This document shows, one piece after another, positions 8,706-20,001 of a DNA stretch of 64,000 nucleotides. Each line of letters opens with the position of its first letter. The first letter of the stretch is position 1. Where the stretch lies: the NCBI RefSeq assembly GCF_013410565.1, contig NZ_JACCFO010000001.1, positions 5,270,001-5,334,000 on the forward strand, in the 5' to 3' direction. The stretch is from Streptomonospora nanhaiensis. Lineage in GTDB: Bacteria; Actinomycetota; Actinomycetes; Streptosporangiales; Streptosporangiaceae. Under the pieces are notes generated by a model. That model worked only from the letters and a program-made list of their open reading frames with translations. It was not told the DNA's origin and did not search any database. The translations under genes and the position numbers were made by a program.

Positions 8706-10555
8706 CCGCGACGACCGATGAGAAGGGCGGAAGCGCTATGTCCCGGCCGCCTGCGATGCCGGAAGCCACAGGGGCGGGCCAGCACGGGCCCGGAGCGGCC
8801 GACCAGTCCGAGCCAAGACCGGGCCGCCACGAGCGGGCCGACCCGGCCGCGCCGCCGCGGCGGGGGCGCGCAAAGCACCGGGGCGCCTCCAGCGACACCC
8901 GGTTCGAGAAGGTCCTGGAGAACCTCGGCGCGCGCATCCGCAACCTGCGCTTCGCCGAGGGCCTGCCCGGTGCCGAGGAGGGCGCGACCGCGCGCACCGA
9001 CGTCCTGCACCAGCTCGAAGACTACGTGCTGCCGCGCGTCCGCCGCCCCGACACCCCCCTGCTCATCGCGGTCGCCGGCTCCACCGGGGCGGGCAAGTCC
9101 ACCCTCGTCAACAGCCTTGTGGGCGAGCAGGTCACCACCACCGGCGTGCGCCGGCCCACCACCAACAGCCCCGTCCTGGCGTGCAACCCCGCCGACGTCG
9201 ACTGGTTCAGCGAGGCGTCGTTCCTGCCCACCCTGCCGCGCGTGCGCCAGCAGGGCCTGGCCATGCCCGGCAAGGACGGCATGCTCGTGCTGGCGCCGAG
9301 CGAGTCGATGCCCGAGGGCGTTGCCCTGCTCGACACCCCCGACGTCGACTCCGCGGTGTCGGCCCACCACGAGTTCGCCGCGAAGTTCCTCGACGCCGCC
9401 GACCTGTGGGTGTTCGTCACCACCAGCCGCCGCTACGCCGACGCCCGCGTCTGGGAGTTCCTGCAGGTCGCCCGCGACCGCGACACCTCCCTGGCCGTCG
9501 TGCTGTCCCGGGTGCCCAAGAAGGGCCGCCGCCAGCTGGTCGAGCACTTCGGCGCCATGCTGGAGGCCAACGGCCTGGGCGGCGCCACCCGGTTCGTCAT
9601 CCCCGAGACCGACCAGATCGCGGGCGAGCGCTTCAAGGGCAACACCGTCGACCCCATCCGCGACTACCTCGCCGACGTCGCCGGCGACCTCGTGCAGCGC
9701 GACCGCGTGTCGCTGCGCACCTTCATCGGGGTCATCGACAGCTTCCGCACCCGCGTGCCCGACCTCGCCAAGCAGGTCGAGGTCCAGGTCGAGATCCGCC
9801 GCGCCCTGGAGTCGGCCGTGCAGTCGGCCTACGAGTCCGCCGGGGCCGAGGTCGACACCGCCCTCAGCGACGGCTCCCTGCTCACCGGCAACCTGCTGGC
9901 CCGCTGGCACGACATCGCCGCCAGCGGCGAACTGGTGCGCATGCTGCGCTCGCGCGGCAAGCGCAAACCGCGCGGCGGCGGGCAGGAGCGCGACCGCGTT
10001 CAGGCGCTGGAGCGGGCGGTGCGCGACAGCCTGGAGTCGCTGGTGCTGACCTCCGCCGAGCGCGCCGTGGAGCGGGTGGCCGACCGCTGGTCCGACATCC
10101 CCGGCGGCCAGGACCTCGCCGACCGCGCCGGCGGGCGCCGCCTGCCCGAGTCCTTCGGCCCCCGCACGCGCGACGCCGTCGCCGCCTGGCAGCACACCGT
10201 CAGCGAGATGATCGCCGCCGACGGCGCCACCAAGCGCTCGGTCGCCCGCGTGGCCGACTTCGACAAGCAGGCGTTCACCCTCGTGCTCATCGTGGAACTG
10301 CTCGGCTTCGACGCGGCCTCCGCCGCCGGCGGCGCCCGGACGTCACCGAACCGTTTGCTCAAGGGTGTGTTCGGCGCTGATTCCCTGCGTAACATTGGCA
10401 ACAGGGCACGCAACGACCTTCGGCAGCGGATCGGCACCCTGCTGTATGAGGAGCGCACCCGCTTCACCGACACGCTGGCCGCCGTCAAGCTGCCCGACGA
10501 ATCCGACGCCGTCCAGCTCTACCAAGCGACGTACAACCTTGAGATTGCGCGATGA
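8702..10555 (+). CDS. Dynamin-like large GTPase (first of pair)
   Basis: Large cytoplasmic GTPase of 617 residues without membrane segments. A P-loop GSTGAGKST near residues 128-136 and a G3-like LLDTPDVDS near 210 mark the G domain; SRVPKK may serve as the base-recognition loop in place of NKxD. The rest is helical and charged, as in dynamin-superfamily proteins. GTG 8702 overlaps the cysG stop; ATG 8738 with AGGGCGG upstream is a good alternative. The gene overlaps the next GTPase by ATGA. The arrangement (soluble GTPase then membrane GTPase) resembles the paired bacterial dynamins DynA/DynB of Streptomyces, which act at sporulation septa; that identity is inference. Confidence 0.8.
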   Translation: MTATTDEKGGSAMSRPPAMPEATGAGQHGPGAADQSEPRPGRHERADPAAPPRRGRAKHRGASSDTRFEKVLENLGARIRNLRFAEGLPGAEEGATARTDVLHQLEDYVLPRVRRPDTPLLIAVAGSTGAGKSTLVNSLVGEQVTTTGVRRPTTNSPVLACNPADVDWFSEASFLPTLPRVRQQGLAMPGKDGMLVLAPSESMPEGVALLDTPDVDSAVSAHHEFAAKFLDAADLWVFVTTSRRYADARVWEFLQVARDRDTSLAVVLSRVPKKGRRQLVEHFGAMLEANGLGGATRFVIPETDQIAGERFKGNTVDPIRDYLADVAGDLVQRDRVSLRTFIGVIDSFRTRVPDLAKQVEVQVEIRRALESAVQSAYESAGAEVDTALSDGSLLTGNLLARWHDIAASGELVRMLRSRGKRKPRGGGQERDRVQALERAVRDSLESLVLTSAERAVERVADRWSDIPGGQDLADRAGGRRLPESFGPRTRDAVAAWQHTVSEMIAADGATKRSVARVADFDKQAFTLVLIVELLGFDAASAAGGARTSPNRLLKGVFGADSLRNIGNRARNDLRQRIGTLLYEERTRFTDTLAAVKLPDESDAVQLYQATYNLEIAR

Positions 10556-13011
10556 CGACTCAGTGGAACCCCGCTCACGCTGACGAGGAGCCGGAGGCGG
10601 CGGGGAACCAGGCGGCCGACCGCCCGGCACCGGGCCCGGCGCCGGAACCCTCTCCGGACGCGCGCCGCGCGCAGGCGGGCTGGACCGGCTACGTCGTACC
10701 CGAGGCCGACCGCCTGAACGCCGGGTGGGCGCCGCCCGCCGCCGACGCCTGGCCCGCCCGCCGCCCGGTGGGGCCCCCGGCCGACTCCTACCCGGCCCTG
10801 CGCCGCGCGGTCGACCTCCAGTCGGGCGTGGCCGCCGCGGGCATCGTCCCGCCCGAGACCACCGGCCCCAGCGTGCCCGCCTCCCGCCCCGACCCCGCCG
10901 ACGACGCGCCGCCGGCCCGGTCGGCCGATCCCGCGCCGCGGCGCGAACCCGACTCCGCCGCCCCCGCCGCACGGCCCGAACCCGCCCCGCGCAGCACGCC
11001 CGGCCGCCACGCTGCGCCCCCGCGCAGCGCCGCCCGCCGCCGCGACGAGGACGACCCCGACGACGACCGCCTCGCCGCCTGGGTGGGCAGCCTCGCCGAG
11101 GTCGACGAGGCCGGCATGATCGCGGGCCGCCGCACCGGCCCCATCCCCGCGGTCGCGGCCGCCGACACCCCGCGCGGCGGCGAGTCCGGCACCGGGCCCG
11201 CCCCCGAGGACCTCGCCGACCCGCCCGCACGGACCGCCGCGGCGGCTCCCGAGGCCGGCCCCGAGCCCGCCGCGCCGCCGTCCGGCCCCGCCGAATCCGC
11301 CGGCCACGGCCCCTCCACCGGCACCGCCCCGGACACCGTCGCCGACGACGACGAGTACGAGCCCACCACCGGCGAGTGGTGGCAGCCCATGCCCGCCACC
11401 ACCCGCGAGGAGCTGATCACCCGCCTGGACGCGCTGTCGGCGCTGGTGGGCATCGGGCACGACGACTTCGACCGCGAGCTGATCGAGGACGCCCACCACC
11501 TGCTCAACCACGCCGGCGCCCGGCTGCGGCTCTCGGCCGACCACACGGTCGTGGCGCTGGCCGGCGGCACCGGCAGCGGCAAGTCATCGCTGTTCAACGC
11601 GCTGTGCGGACTGGAGTTCTCCCGTGTGGGGATCACCCGGCCCACCACCTCCTCGGCGCACGCCTGCGTCTGGGGCAACGAGGGCGCCGAGGGCCTGCTG
11701 AGCTGGCTGGGCGTGCCGCGCCGCAACCGCCACTCCCGCACCAGCGAGCTGGACCGCGCCGGCTCGGAGCTGTCCGGGCTGATCCTGCTGGACCTGCCCG
11801 ACCACGACTCCGTGCGCGCCATGCACACCGCCGAGGCCGACCGCCTCATCGGCGCCTGCGACCTCATCGTGTGGGTCCTGGACCCCCAGAAGTACGCCGA
11901 CGCCGCCGTGCACCACCGCTACCTCGCCGAGATGTCGGGCTACGGCGCCGTCACCGTGGCCGTCCTCAACCAGGTCGACCGGGTCGAGCCCGATGAGCTT
12001 GAGGAGCTGCTGACCGACCTCCGGCGGCTGCTGGAGACCGAGTCCGGCGTGCAGACCCGGGTGCTGACCACCTCCACCGTCACCGGCCAGGGCATCCGCC
12101 AGCTGCGCTCGCTGCTGGCCGACACCGTGGGCGAGCGCCGGGCCCTCATCGACCGGCTGGTGGCCGACCTCGACCGCGTCGTCGTGGGCTTCGAGCGCTA
12201 CCACGGCGACCCCGCGGCACCCGGCGTCGAGCCCGTCCTGCCCGAGCGGGTGCGTACCCGCCTGGTGGACGACCTGGTCGCGGCGGCCGGGGTCTCGGCC
12301 ATCGCCGACACCGCCGAGTCCGTCTACGAGCAGCGCGGCGCCCAGCGCGTGGGGTGGCCGCTGGGCCGCTGGATCCGCGGGCTGCGCCGCGACCCGCTGC
12401 GCGCGGTGGGCGCCGACCTCGGCGGCGAGGGCGGCGACCCCGCCGTGGTGGAGCCGCACGGGGCCGGCATCGACAAGGCCGCCGTCGCCGTGGCCGACCA
12501 CGCCGCGGGATCGCTGCCGTGGCCCTGGCCGCGCCGCGTTCGGGCGGCCGCGCGCGGCGGACTGGACGCCCTGCCGCGCGAGCTCTCCCAGGCGGTCGCC
12601 TCGACCGTCCCGCCGAGCGGCGACACCCCGGCCTGGTGGCAGGTCGTGCGGGTGCTCCAGTACCTGCTGACCGCCCTGTCGGGGGCCGGCCTGGTATGGC
12701 TGGTCGCGCTGCTGGTGAGCTGGCTGGGCGGCGGCCTCACCGGTCTGCCGGTGCTGGACGACCCCCGGTTCCTCGGTCTCGCGGCGGCGGTCGTGGTGGC
12801 CACGCCGCTGGTCGGCTGGCTGATCGGCAACGGCTGCGTCAACCTGGTGTCGGTGGCCGCCGCGCAGCGGCGCGAGCGGATCGAGCAGCGCTCGGCCCAG
12901 CGCGCCCGCGAGATCGCCGAGCAGCGGATCCTCGCCCCCGTGGAGCAGGAGCTGGCGCGCTACCTGGAGTCCTGCCAGGCACTGGCCACCGCGCAAGGCC
13001 CGCGCCGCTGA
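10552..13011 (+). CDS. Membrane-anchored dynamin-like GTPase (second of pair)
   Basis: An 819-residue GTPase. The first 260 residues are disordered, rich in Pro, Ala, Asp and Arg. The G domain starts near residue 320 with GGTGSGKSS, followed by TRPTTSSAHACV, DLPDHDS (G3) and LNQVDRVE (NKxD-like NQVD). Two hydrophobic helices near residues 705-730 and 742-765 form a hairpin anchor, followed by a coiled tail (RRERIEQRSAQRAREIAEQ). The start overlaps the previous stop as ATGA, so the two are probably made together and may form heteromers. The organisation fits a DynB-like partner for septum or membrane remodelling; YfjP-type GTPase is the conservative family name. Confidence 0.8.
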   Translation: MTTQWNPAHADEEPEAAGNQAADRPAPGPAPEPSPDARRAQAGWTGYVVPEADRLNAGWAPPAADAWPARRPVGPPADSYPALRRAVDLQSGVAAAGIVPPETTGPSVPASRPDPADDAPPARSADPAPRREPDSAAPAARPEPAPRSTPGRHAAPPRSAARRRDEDDPDDDRLAAWVGSLAEVDEAGMIAGRRTGPIPAVAAADTPRGGESGTGPAPEDLADPPARTAAAAPEAGPEPAAPPSGPAESAGHGPSTGTAPDTVADDDEYEPTTGEWWQPMPATTREELITRLDALSALVGIGHDDFDRELIEDAHHLLNHAGARLRLSADHTVVALAGGTGSGKSSLFNALCGLEFSRVGITRPTTSSAHACVWGNEGAEGLLSWLGVPRRNRHSRTSELDRAGSELSGLILLDLPDHDSVRAMHTAEADRLIGACDLIVWVLDPQKYADAAVHHRYLAEMSGYGAVTVAVLNQVDRVEPDELEELLTDLRRLLETESGVQTRVLTTSTVTGQGIRQLRSLLADTVGERRALIDRLVADLDRVVVGFERYHGDPAAPGVEPVLPERVRTRLVDDLVAAAGVSAIADTAESVYEQRGAQRVGWPLGRWIRGLRRDPLRAVGADLGGEGGDPAVVEPHGAGIDKAAVAVADHAAGSLPWPWPRRVRAAARGGLDALPRELSQAVASTVPPSGDTPAWWQVVRVLQYLLTALSGAGLVWLVALLVSWLGGGLTGLPVLDDPRFLGLAAAVVVATPLVGWLIGNGCVNLVSVAAAQRRERIEQRSAQRAREIAEQRILAPVEQELARYLESCQALATAQGPRR

Positions 13012-13054
13012 ACCGCTGAGCACGCGGCCGGGCCGCGTGCGGCGGGCACACGCG

Positions 13055-13095
13055 AAGGGCGGTGGGCCGGGGTTCGCCCCCGGTCCGCCGCCCTT
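13055..13095 (+). terminator. Strong UUCG-capped terminator
   Basis: An 18-bp stem with two wobble pairs (AAGGGCGG outside, CCGCCCTT closing) is capped by a TTCG loop. A second perfect hairpin (CACGCGGC/GCCGCGTG, 13021-13039) precedes it. Together they end the cysG-GTPase-GTPase transcript. Confidence 0.8.
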
Positions 13096-13632
13096 GTTCG
13101 TGTGCGTCGGACGCCCCGCCGCACTGCCGCGCGGCCAAGGCGGTTGACGTGGTGGTCGAGGGCCGCCGGCGGCCGGGGGCGGACGATCGCGGAACCGCTC
13201 GCCCCGGCGGTCGGCGCCGCGCCTAGACCCACTGGATACCGGAGGACATGGCCCCTCCTACTGATCGCGACCACGCGGCCGGAGCGCCGGCGCGCGCCCG
13301 AGCCGCCCTGCCGGCCGTGGCGGGTGTACCACCCGAACGAGTCTGCCGGCGGCCGACCCGTCGGGGTCGGGACACCGCGCCGCGCCGCCGCCGGTGCCGC
13401 GGGCGCGGACTCGGCCCGTGGGGCCGGGTGCGTCAGTGGACACCAGCACACTTCAATCTAGCTGTTTCCCTCTACCACTGCACAACCAGCGATTAAAATA
13501 TCACTGACTGTAATCCAAAGACGATCTTAGTCGCCGGCACCCGACACGCCGAGACGGACGCGCTATCGGCCGCCGGGCGTCGACCGATCCGTGTCGGGCG
13601 GGATGCCCTGATCGCGAGCGGGGGAGATCCAC
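13096..13632. other. Intergenic region before the GGDEF gene
   Basis: No credible gene: the open frames here are Arg/Pro-rich and overlap. The last 190 bases contain an AT-rich pocket (13440-13520, with CGATTAAAATATCACTG), unusual for this genome and the probable promoter zone of the diguanylate cyclase gene. Confidence 0.5.
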
Positions 13633-15075
13633 GTGGCGGTGGCCGAGCAAGGGGTGGCTGAGCGGCGGCGGCCGTGGACCCTGTGGTGGAGGGCCTGGCC
13701 GGTGTTCGCCCAGCCGCGCCGACTTGTGGTCTTCATGAGCGTGGTCCTGACCTGTGCCGCGCTGATGGGGGCGTGGTCGGGCGTGCTGACCCCCGTCCGG
13801 GGCGACGAACTCGCCACCTTCGCCGCCCTCACCATCTGCGCCGGGGTGTGCGTGGAGGCCATGCGCCGCCTGGGCACCCCCGCGGGGCTCACCCGCGACC
13901 TGCTCGGCGCGTGGTGGTTCCCCACGCTGCTGCTGCTCCCGCCGATGTACTCCCTGATCCTCCCGGTTCCCGTCTACCTTCTGCTGCAGTTCCGCATCCG
14001 CCGCACGGTCATCCACCGGCGGCTGTTCAACGCCGCCTCGGTGGCGGTGTCGGGCTTCATCGCCTCGCTGCTGTTCCACAGCGCGCTGGCCGACGACACC
14101 GCGTCGGCGCTGCGCGTGCCCATGGCCATCACCGAGGACCACATCACCTCGGTCGAGGGCGCGTCGATGGCGGTCCTGTGCTGCGCGGCGTTCACCGTCG
14201 TCAACACTTTGATCGTGGCGGTCGCGGTGCACCTCAGCGCCTCCGACGCCCCGTGGCGGCAGATGCTCTTCGACCGCGAGGCGCTGACCGTCGACTGCGT
14301 GGAGCTGTGCGTGGGCGTCACGGCCGCCATCCTCACCGGTCTGTCGCCGGTGCTGCTGGCCATCGCGCTGCCCCCGGCGATGCTCCTCCAGCGCAGCCTG
14401 CTGTTCCAGCAGTTGCAGACCGCCGCGCGCACCGACCCCAAGACCGGTCTGCTCAACGCCAGCACCTGGGAGGCCGAGGCCGCGGCCGAACTCGCGCGGG
14501 CGCGGCAGAGCGGCCGGGCGGCGGCGCTGCTGATCATCGACATCGACCACTTCAAGGCCGTCAACGACACCTACGGCCACCTCTTCGGCGACCACGTGCT
14601 GCTGGGCGTGGCCACCACCCTCGGCGCCCAGCTGCGCAAGGCCGACGTGATCGGCCGGTTCGGCGGCGAGGAGTTCGTGGTCCTGCTGCCCGACGCCGAC
14701 ATGGCCGAGGCCTGCCGCGCCGCCGAACGGCTGCGCATGCGGATCGGCCGCATGGGGCTCAGCGCCAACGGCGACGACGTCCGCATCACGGTCTCCCTGG
14801 GCGTGGCCGTGCTCAACGTCCACGGCGACGACCTGGTCGACCTCCTGGCGGCGGCCGACCTCGCGCTGTACCGGGCCAAGGGCGCCGGCCGCAACCGGGT
14901 GTGCCTGCCGGTCATGACCCGCCCCGCGGTCACCGCCCGCCGGCCCGGCCCCGCCGTGCCCGAGGCCCCGCCCGAGCCCTCCATGGCCCGCCACGTGCCG
15001 CGTCCCCGCGCCACCGAGGGCGGGCGGCCCGACGCGCCCAGCGGTTCGGGCGCCGCCGGCGGACAGGAGCCCTGA
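13633..15075 (+). CDS. Membrane-bound diguanylate cyclase (GGDEF)
   Basis: Predicted c-di-GMP synthase (2 GTP to c-di-GMP). The first 260 residues form a multi-helix membrane module of MASE type, so the enzyme is anchored and may sense a membrane or envelope signal. The GGDEF domain follows: IIDIDHFKAVNDTYGHLFGD, active-site GGEEF at residues 344-348, and an intact allosteric inhibition site RKAD at 335-338, five residues before it. Catalysis with product feedback is therefore expected. The C-terminal 65 residues are Pro/Arg-rich and disordered. GTG 13633 has GGGGGAG upstream. In actinomycetes c-di-GMP holds BldD on DNA and delays sporulation; the specific role here is unknown. Confidence 0.9.
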   Translation: MAVAEQGVAERRRPWTLWWRAWPVFAQPRRLVVFMSVVLTCAALMGAWSGVLTPVRGDELATFAALTICAGVCVEAMRRLGTPAGLTRDLLGAWWFPTLLLLPPMYSLILPVPVYLLLQFRIRRTVIHRRLFNAASVAVSGFIASLLFHSALADDTASALRVPMAITEDHITSVEGASMAVLCCAAFTVVNTLIVAVAVHLSASDAPWRQMLFDREALTVDCVELCVGVTAAILTGLSPVLLAIALPPAMLLQRSLLFQQLQTAARTDPKTGLLNASTWEAEAAAELARARQSGRAAALLIIDIDHFKAVNDTYGHLFGDHVLLGVATTLGAQLRKADVIGRFGGEEFVVLLPDADMAEACRAAERLRMRIGRMGLSANGDDVRITVSLGVAVLNVHGDDLVDLLAAADLALYRAKGAGRNRVCLPVMTRPAVTARRPGPAVPEAPPEPSMARHVPRPRATEGGRPDAPSGSGAAGGQEP

Positions 15076-15120
15076 CCCCCACCGCGCGCCCGCGGTTGTC
15101 CACAGCCGACCCGGTTGTCG

Positions 15121-15150
15121 TTGCTCAGCGTGTTCGATTTGATCACGCTG
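15121..15150 (+). promoter_or_regulatory. Promoter with inverted repeat before DUF4192 gene
   Basis: TTGCTC (15121-15126) and CACGCT (15144-15149) are 17 nt apart and the ATG follows 6 nt later, as in leaderless promoters. A perfect 7-bp inverted repeat CAGCGTG-N11-CACGCTG (15126-15150) covers the spacer and the -10, so a repressor bound there would block transcription. Confidence 0.5.
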
Positions 15151-15155
15151 GGTGT

Positions 15156-16214
15156 ATGGAAGCCAACCGTCCGAACCCCACCGCCCCCCGCACCCCCGCC
15201 GTCCTCACCCTCACCACACCCGCCGACATCGTCGCCGCCGTCCCCTACCTGCTCGGCTACCACCCCAACGACACCCTCGTCGTGCTGGGCCTGCGCGGCG
15301 CGACCCCGCGCCTGCACACCCTCTTCCGCTGCGACCTGGGCGAGCACATCACCGCGCACCCCGCCGAGGCCGCGCGCCACCTCGTCACCGGGCTGCGGGC
15401 CGACGACTGCGGCACCGCGCTGATCGTGGGCTACGGACCCGCCGCCGACATCACCCGCTGCGTCGACGCCCTGCGCCGCTGCGCCGCCGAGGCCGGCATC
15501 GCCGTGGGCGAGGCGCTGCGGGTCGCCGACGGCCGCTACTGGTCCTATGTGTGCGACTCACCCGCCTGCTGCCCGGCCGAGGGCGTGGCGCTCGACCTCG
15601 CCGCCTCGGCGGTGTCGGCCACCGCCGTGGCCAACGGCCTCAGCGCCTGGCAGAGCCTGAACCGAATCCGCGCCTACCTCGCGCCGGTCGAGGGCGCCGC
15701 CCGCGCGCCCATGCGCGCCGCCACCCGCCGGGCCGAGCGCCGCGGCCGCCGCCTGCGCGCGGCGGCGCCCGGGCGCGACTCCTTCGGCCCCCGGTTCCGG
15801 GTGCAGGGCGCCCGCGTGGTGCGGACCGCGATCGCGGCGGCGTTGCGGGGCGACCTCCCGCGCGCCCCCGACCACCTGGCGTGGCTGGGCGTCCTGCTGA
15901 CCTGCGTGCGGGTGCGCGACGACGCCTGGGTGCGGATCGACCCCGGCACGGCCGACGCCCACGTGCGGCTGTGGCGCGAGGTGCTGCGCCACGTCGAGCC
16001 CGGCTACCGACCCGCGCCGGGGTGCCTGCTGGCGGTGGCGGCCTGGACCCGCGGCGACATCGCGCTGGCCGACGCCGCCCTCGACCTCGTGCGCGCGGCC
16101 GATCCCGGCTACCCGCTGGCCGACCTCCTGTGCCAGGCCCTGCGGGCCGGGTTGCCCTGGCAGGGCTTCCCGGCCGAGCGCCTGGACGCGGTCCGGCCCC
16201 TGGACAGCCCGTGA
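15156..16214 (+). CDS. DUF4192 family protein
   Basis: A 352-residue protein of unknown function. The N-terminus (VLTLTTPADIVAAVPYLLGYHPNDTLVVLGL) is the hallmark of DUF4192, a family found almost only in actinobacteria; it includes the GYHP segment and a later DGRYWSYVCDSPACCPAEG stretch with three cysteines that could bind metal. The C-terminal half is helical with TPR-like character (WTRGDIALADAALDLVRAADPGYPLADLL). No membrane segment or signal peptide is visible. It stands alone with its own promoter, just before ettA. I cannot assign an activity. Confidence 0.85.
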   Translation: MEANRPNPTAPRTPAVLTLTTPADIVAAVPYLLGYHPNDTLVVLGLRGATPRLHTLFRCDLGEHITAHPAEAARHLVTGLRADDCGTALIVGYGPAADITRCVDALRRCAAEAGIAVGEALRVADGRYWSYVCDSPACCPAEGVALDLAASAVSATAVANGLSAWQSLNRIRAYLAPVEGAARAPMRAATRRAERRGRRLRAAAPGRDSFGPRFRVQGARVVRTAIAAALRGDLPRAPDHLAWLGVLLTCVRVRDDAWVRIDPGTADAHVRLWREVLRHVEPGYRPAPGCLLAVAAWTRGDIALADAALDLVRAADPGYPLADLLCQALRAGLPWQGFPAERLDAVRPLDSP

Positions 16215-16299
16215 CCCCGCCGCCCGCGCCCCGCGCGGCCGCCCCGCGCCCGGCCGCCGCCCGCACCCGCGCATGGCCGGGGCACCTGCGCCCACACCC

Positions 16300-16305
16300 T
16301 AGGCT
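16300..16305 (+). promoter_or_regulatory. Leaderless -10 of ettA
   Basis: TAGGCT ends 7 nt before the ATG, the distance expected when transcription starts at the start codon. A GGAGG also lies between, but too close to act as a usual ribosome-binding site. Confidence 0.5.
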
Positions 16306-16312
16306 TGGAGGC

Positions 16313-17977
<1,665 letters not shown>

Positions 17978-18003
17978 CCCCCGCGGTCTCCGGTACATCC
18001 GGC

Positions 18004-18049
18004 CCCGCGGTCCGGCGCACCCCTCCCCGGGTGTGCGCCGGACCGCGGG
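18004..18049 (+). terminator. Terminator after ettA
   Basis: A perfect 17-bp stem (CCGCGGTCCGGCGCAC and its complement) with a 12-nt CCCTCCCCGGGT loop, 27 nt after the ettA stop. No T-run follows. Confidence 0.7.
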
Positions 18050-18125
18050 CCGCCGGCCAGGCATCGGCGAAGCCGCCGGCGCCGCTCGCGCGCGCGGGCG
18101 GCACCGCATAAGCTGACGGGCGACT

Positions 18126-18584
18126 ATGACTTCCCCGCGCGAAGACCAGCAGACGTTCTACGACGCCGTGGGCGGAGAGGACACCTTCGTCCGCCTCGTG
18201 CGCCGCTTCTACGAGGGCGTGGCCGCCGACCCCGTGCTGCGTCCCCTCTACCCCGAGGAGGACCTCGGCCCCGCCGAGGAGCGGCTGCGCCTGTTCCTCA
18301 TGCAGTACTGGGGCGGTCCCCGCACCTACAGCGAGCAGCGCGGCCACCCGCGCCTGCGCATGCGGCACTTCCCGTTCCGCATCGGCTCGCGTGAACGCGA
18401 CCACTGGCTGGCCCACATGCGCGCCGCCGTGGACGACCTCTCCCTGCCCGAGCCGCTGGACCGCCAGCTGTGGGAATACCTGGTCTACGCCGCGCACAGC
18501 ATGGTGAACGCGCCCGACGACCTCCCCGCGGCCGAGGACACCGCCGACCTTACGGTGCGTCCGCCGGAGAACCCCGCCCCCTGA
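18126..18584 (+). CDS. glbO: Group II truncated haemoglobin
   Basis: Small haem protein of the 2-on-2 globin fold, expected to bind O2 or NO and to protect respiration or handle reactive nitrogen species at the membrane or cytosol. Family-defining residues are present: Tyr29 (B10, RRFYEGV), the proximal His81 (F8, RMRHFPF) and Trp94 (G8, HWLAHM). The 152 residues include a short acidic C-terminal tail. It follows ettA, a frequent actinobacterial order (ettA, glbO, thioesterase). A -10-like TAAGCT lies 11 nt before the ATG. The 3' end overlaps the convergent peptidase gene by 35 nt. Confidence 0.95.
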   Translation: MTSPREDQQTFYDAVGGEDTFVRLVRRFYEGVAADPVLRPLYPEEDLGPAEERLRLFLMQYWGGPRTYSEQRGHPRLRMRHFPFRIGSRERDHWLAHMRAAVDDLSLPEPLDRQLWEYLVYAAHSMVNAPDDLPAAEDTADLTVRPPENPAP

Positions 18585-19908
18585 CCCCGGGGGCGCCGCC
18601 GTCCGCGCCCGGCCGCCAGCCGGCGGGTGCGGGGCGCAGCGGGGAGTCCGCGGGCAGCAGGTCGGTCGGCAGCAGCTGCTCGGTGAGCAGCCGCCGCACC
18701 CGCTCGGGCCGGTCGGGCGCCTCCAGCCACGGGCCCACGATCCGCCACCCCAGGTCGTAGCCCAGCACGTAGGTGCTCATGGCGGGCGTGCGCACCAGGG
18801 CCCGGGCGGCCGCCAGGCCGGCCTCGTCCAGCAGCGCCCAGCGCGTGAGGTAGGCGGCGGTCTCGTCGTCGCCGCGCCCCTCGGCCGCCATCAGCGCCGC
18901 GTTGGCCCACACGCCCCACAGCACGTTCCTGGCCCGGTGCACCGCGGCCAGGTCGCAGTCGGCGGGCGCCTCGCCGGCCTCGGCCGGGAGGTGGTCGTAC
19001 AGCCACCGCTGGGCCTCGTCGCCGGGGAACACCAGCTCCTCGGCGTGCAGGCCGATCCCCTCGCTGAGCACGAACGGCGGCGAGACCATGAACCGCACCC
19101 GGTGGTCGAGCAGCCCGCGCCGCTCCACCAGGTGCCGTTCCTTGAGCATGGACTCGGCGATGTGCCCCGGGTAGACCTCGTGGCTGACCAGGTAGAGCAG
19201 GTCGGCCAGGTTGAACGGCACCGACGTGTTGACGAACAGGGTGCCGCGCGCGCCCCCGGCGTAGTGCCCGGCGCCCTGGAAGCCGCCCTCGGTGACCAGG
19301 CGGAAGTCGACGGACGCGTCGGCGGGCAGGACGACGAAATCGGCCTCGGTGCGTCGGCGGCATTCCGCCACCGCGCTCTCCAGCAGCTCCGGCAGCAGGT
19401 CCGGGCGCCGCAGCGCGTGCCGGGCCTCCCAGGCGTGCAGCCGCTCGGTCAGCGTGCCGCCGGTCGGGGGCAGCGCCGCGTCCAGCAGGTCGTGCGCGGC
19501 CGCGAAGTCCGCCTCCGGACGGCGCAGCGGCTCCACGCCCAGGCACTCCCGGGCGTGGTCGGCGGGCGCCGCGCCCGCGCCGGCCAGGCCGCGGGCCACG
19601 GCCCGCATGGCCCGGACCTGCGCACTCAGGTAGGCCGCGCGCGGCGGATCGAACGGGATCTCTGCGAGCAGCCGTTCGGCGTCGTCCGCGAGCCGAGCGG
19701 GGTCGGGCGCCTCCCCGGCCGCCGCCTGCGCGCGCAACTCCTCGGGGCCGCGGTAGATCAGCACGGTCGCGCCGCCGCCCCGGGTGGCGAGCCGGTCGAT
19801 GCGCAGCGCCGTCAGCGCGTAGTCGCGCAGCCAGCGCCCGGTCGCGCCGTCCTCGCCCGTACCGTCCGCACCCGCCGCTGCCCCGGTGCCGGTCTCCAGG
19901 TCCGCCAT
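18550..19908 (-). CDS. DUF885-like metallopeptidase
   Basis: Predicted zinc metallopeptidase of 452 residues. The motif HEVYPGH near residue 242 is the HExxxGH signature of the DUF885/carboxypeptidase Taq-related group, and a downstream [12 protein letters not shown] stretch supplies the third ligand Glu region. No signal peptide is evident, so it is likely cytoplasmic; the natural substrate is unknown. ATG 19908 has GGAGAGGAG upstream with slightly long spacing. It is divergent from the TetR gene, sharing a 93-bp control region with a palindrome, so both may be regulated together. The C-terminus is convergent with, and overlaps, glbO. Confidence 0.8.
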   Translation of the reverse strand: MADLETGTGAAAGADGTGEDGATGRWLRDYALTALRIDRLATRGGGATVLIYRGPEELRAQAAAGEAPDPARLADDAERLLAEIPFDPPRAAYLSAQVRAMRAVARGLAGAGAAPADHARECLGVEPLRRPEADFAAAHDLLDAALPPTGGTLTERLHAWEARHALRRPDLLPELLESAVAECRRRTEADFVVLPADASVDFRLVTEGGFQGAGHYAGGARGTLFVNTSVPFNLADLLYLVSHEVYPGHIAESMLKERHLVERRGLLDHRVRFMVSPPFVLSEGIGLHAEELVFPGDEAQRWLYDHLPAEAGEAPADCDLAAVHRARNVLWGVWANAALMAAEGRGDDETAAYLTRWALLDEAGLAAARALVRTPAMSTYVLGYDLGWRIVGPWLEAPDRPERVRRLLTEQLLPTDLLPADSPLRPAPAGWRPGADGGAPGVRGRGSPADAP

Positions 19909-19965
19909 GGCTCTTCGGCTCCTCTCCGCCCGTCGACGGTCCTTTGATCGGCCGCTAAGTTAGCC

Positions 19966-19981
19966 GTACGGTTTTCCGTAC
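19966..19981. promoter_or_regulatory. TetR operator candidate
   Basis: Perfect inverted repeat GTACGG-TTTT-CCGTAC midway in the divergent region between the DUF885 gene and the tetR gene. Size and place fit autoregulation by the TetR protein. Confidence 0.6.
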
Positions 19982-20001
19982 AGCGCACGGGAGGAGTCGG
20001 C

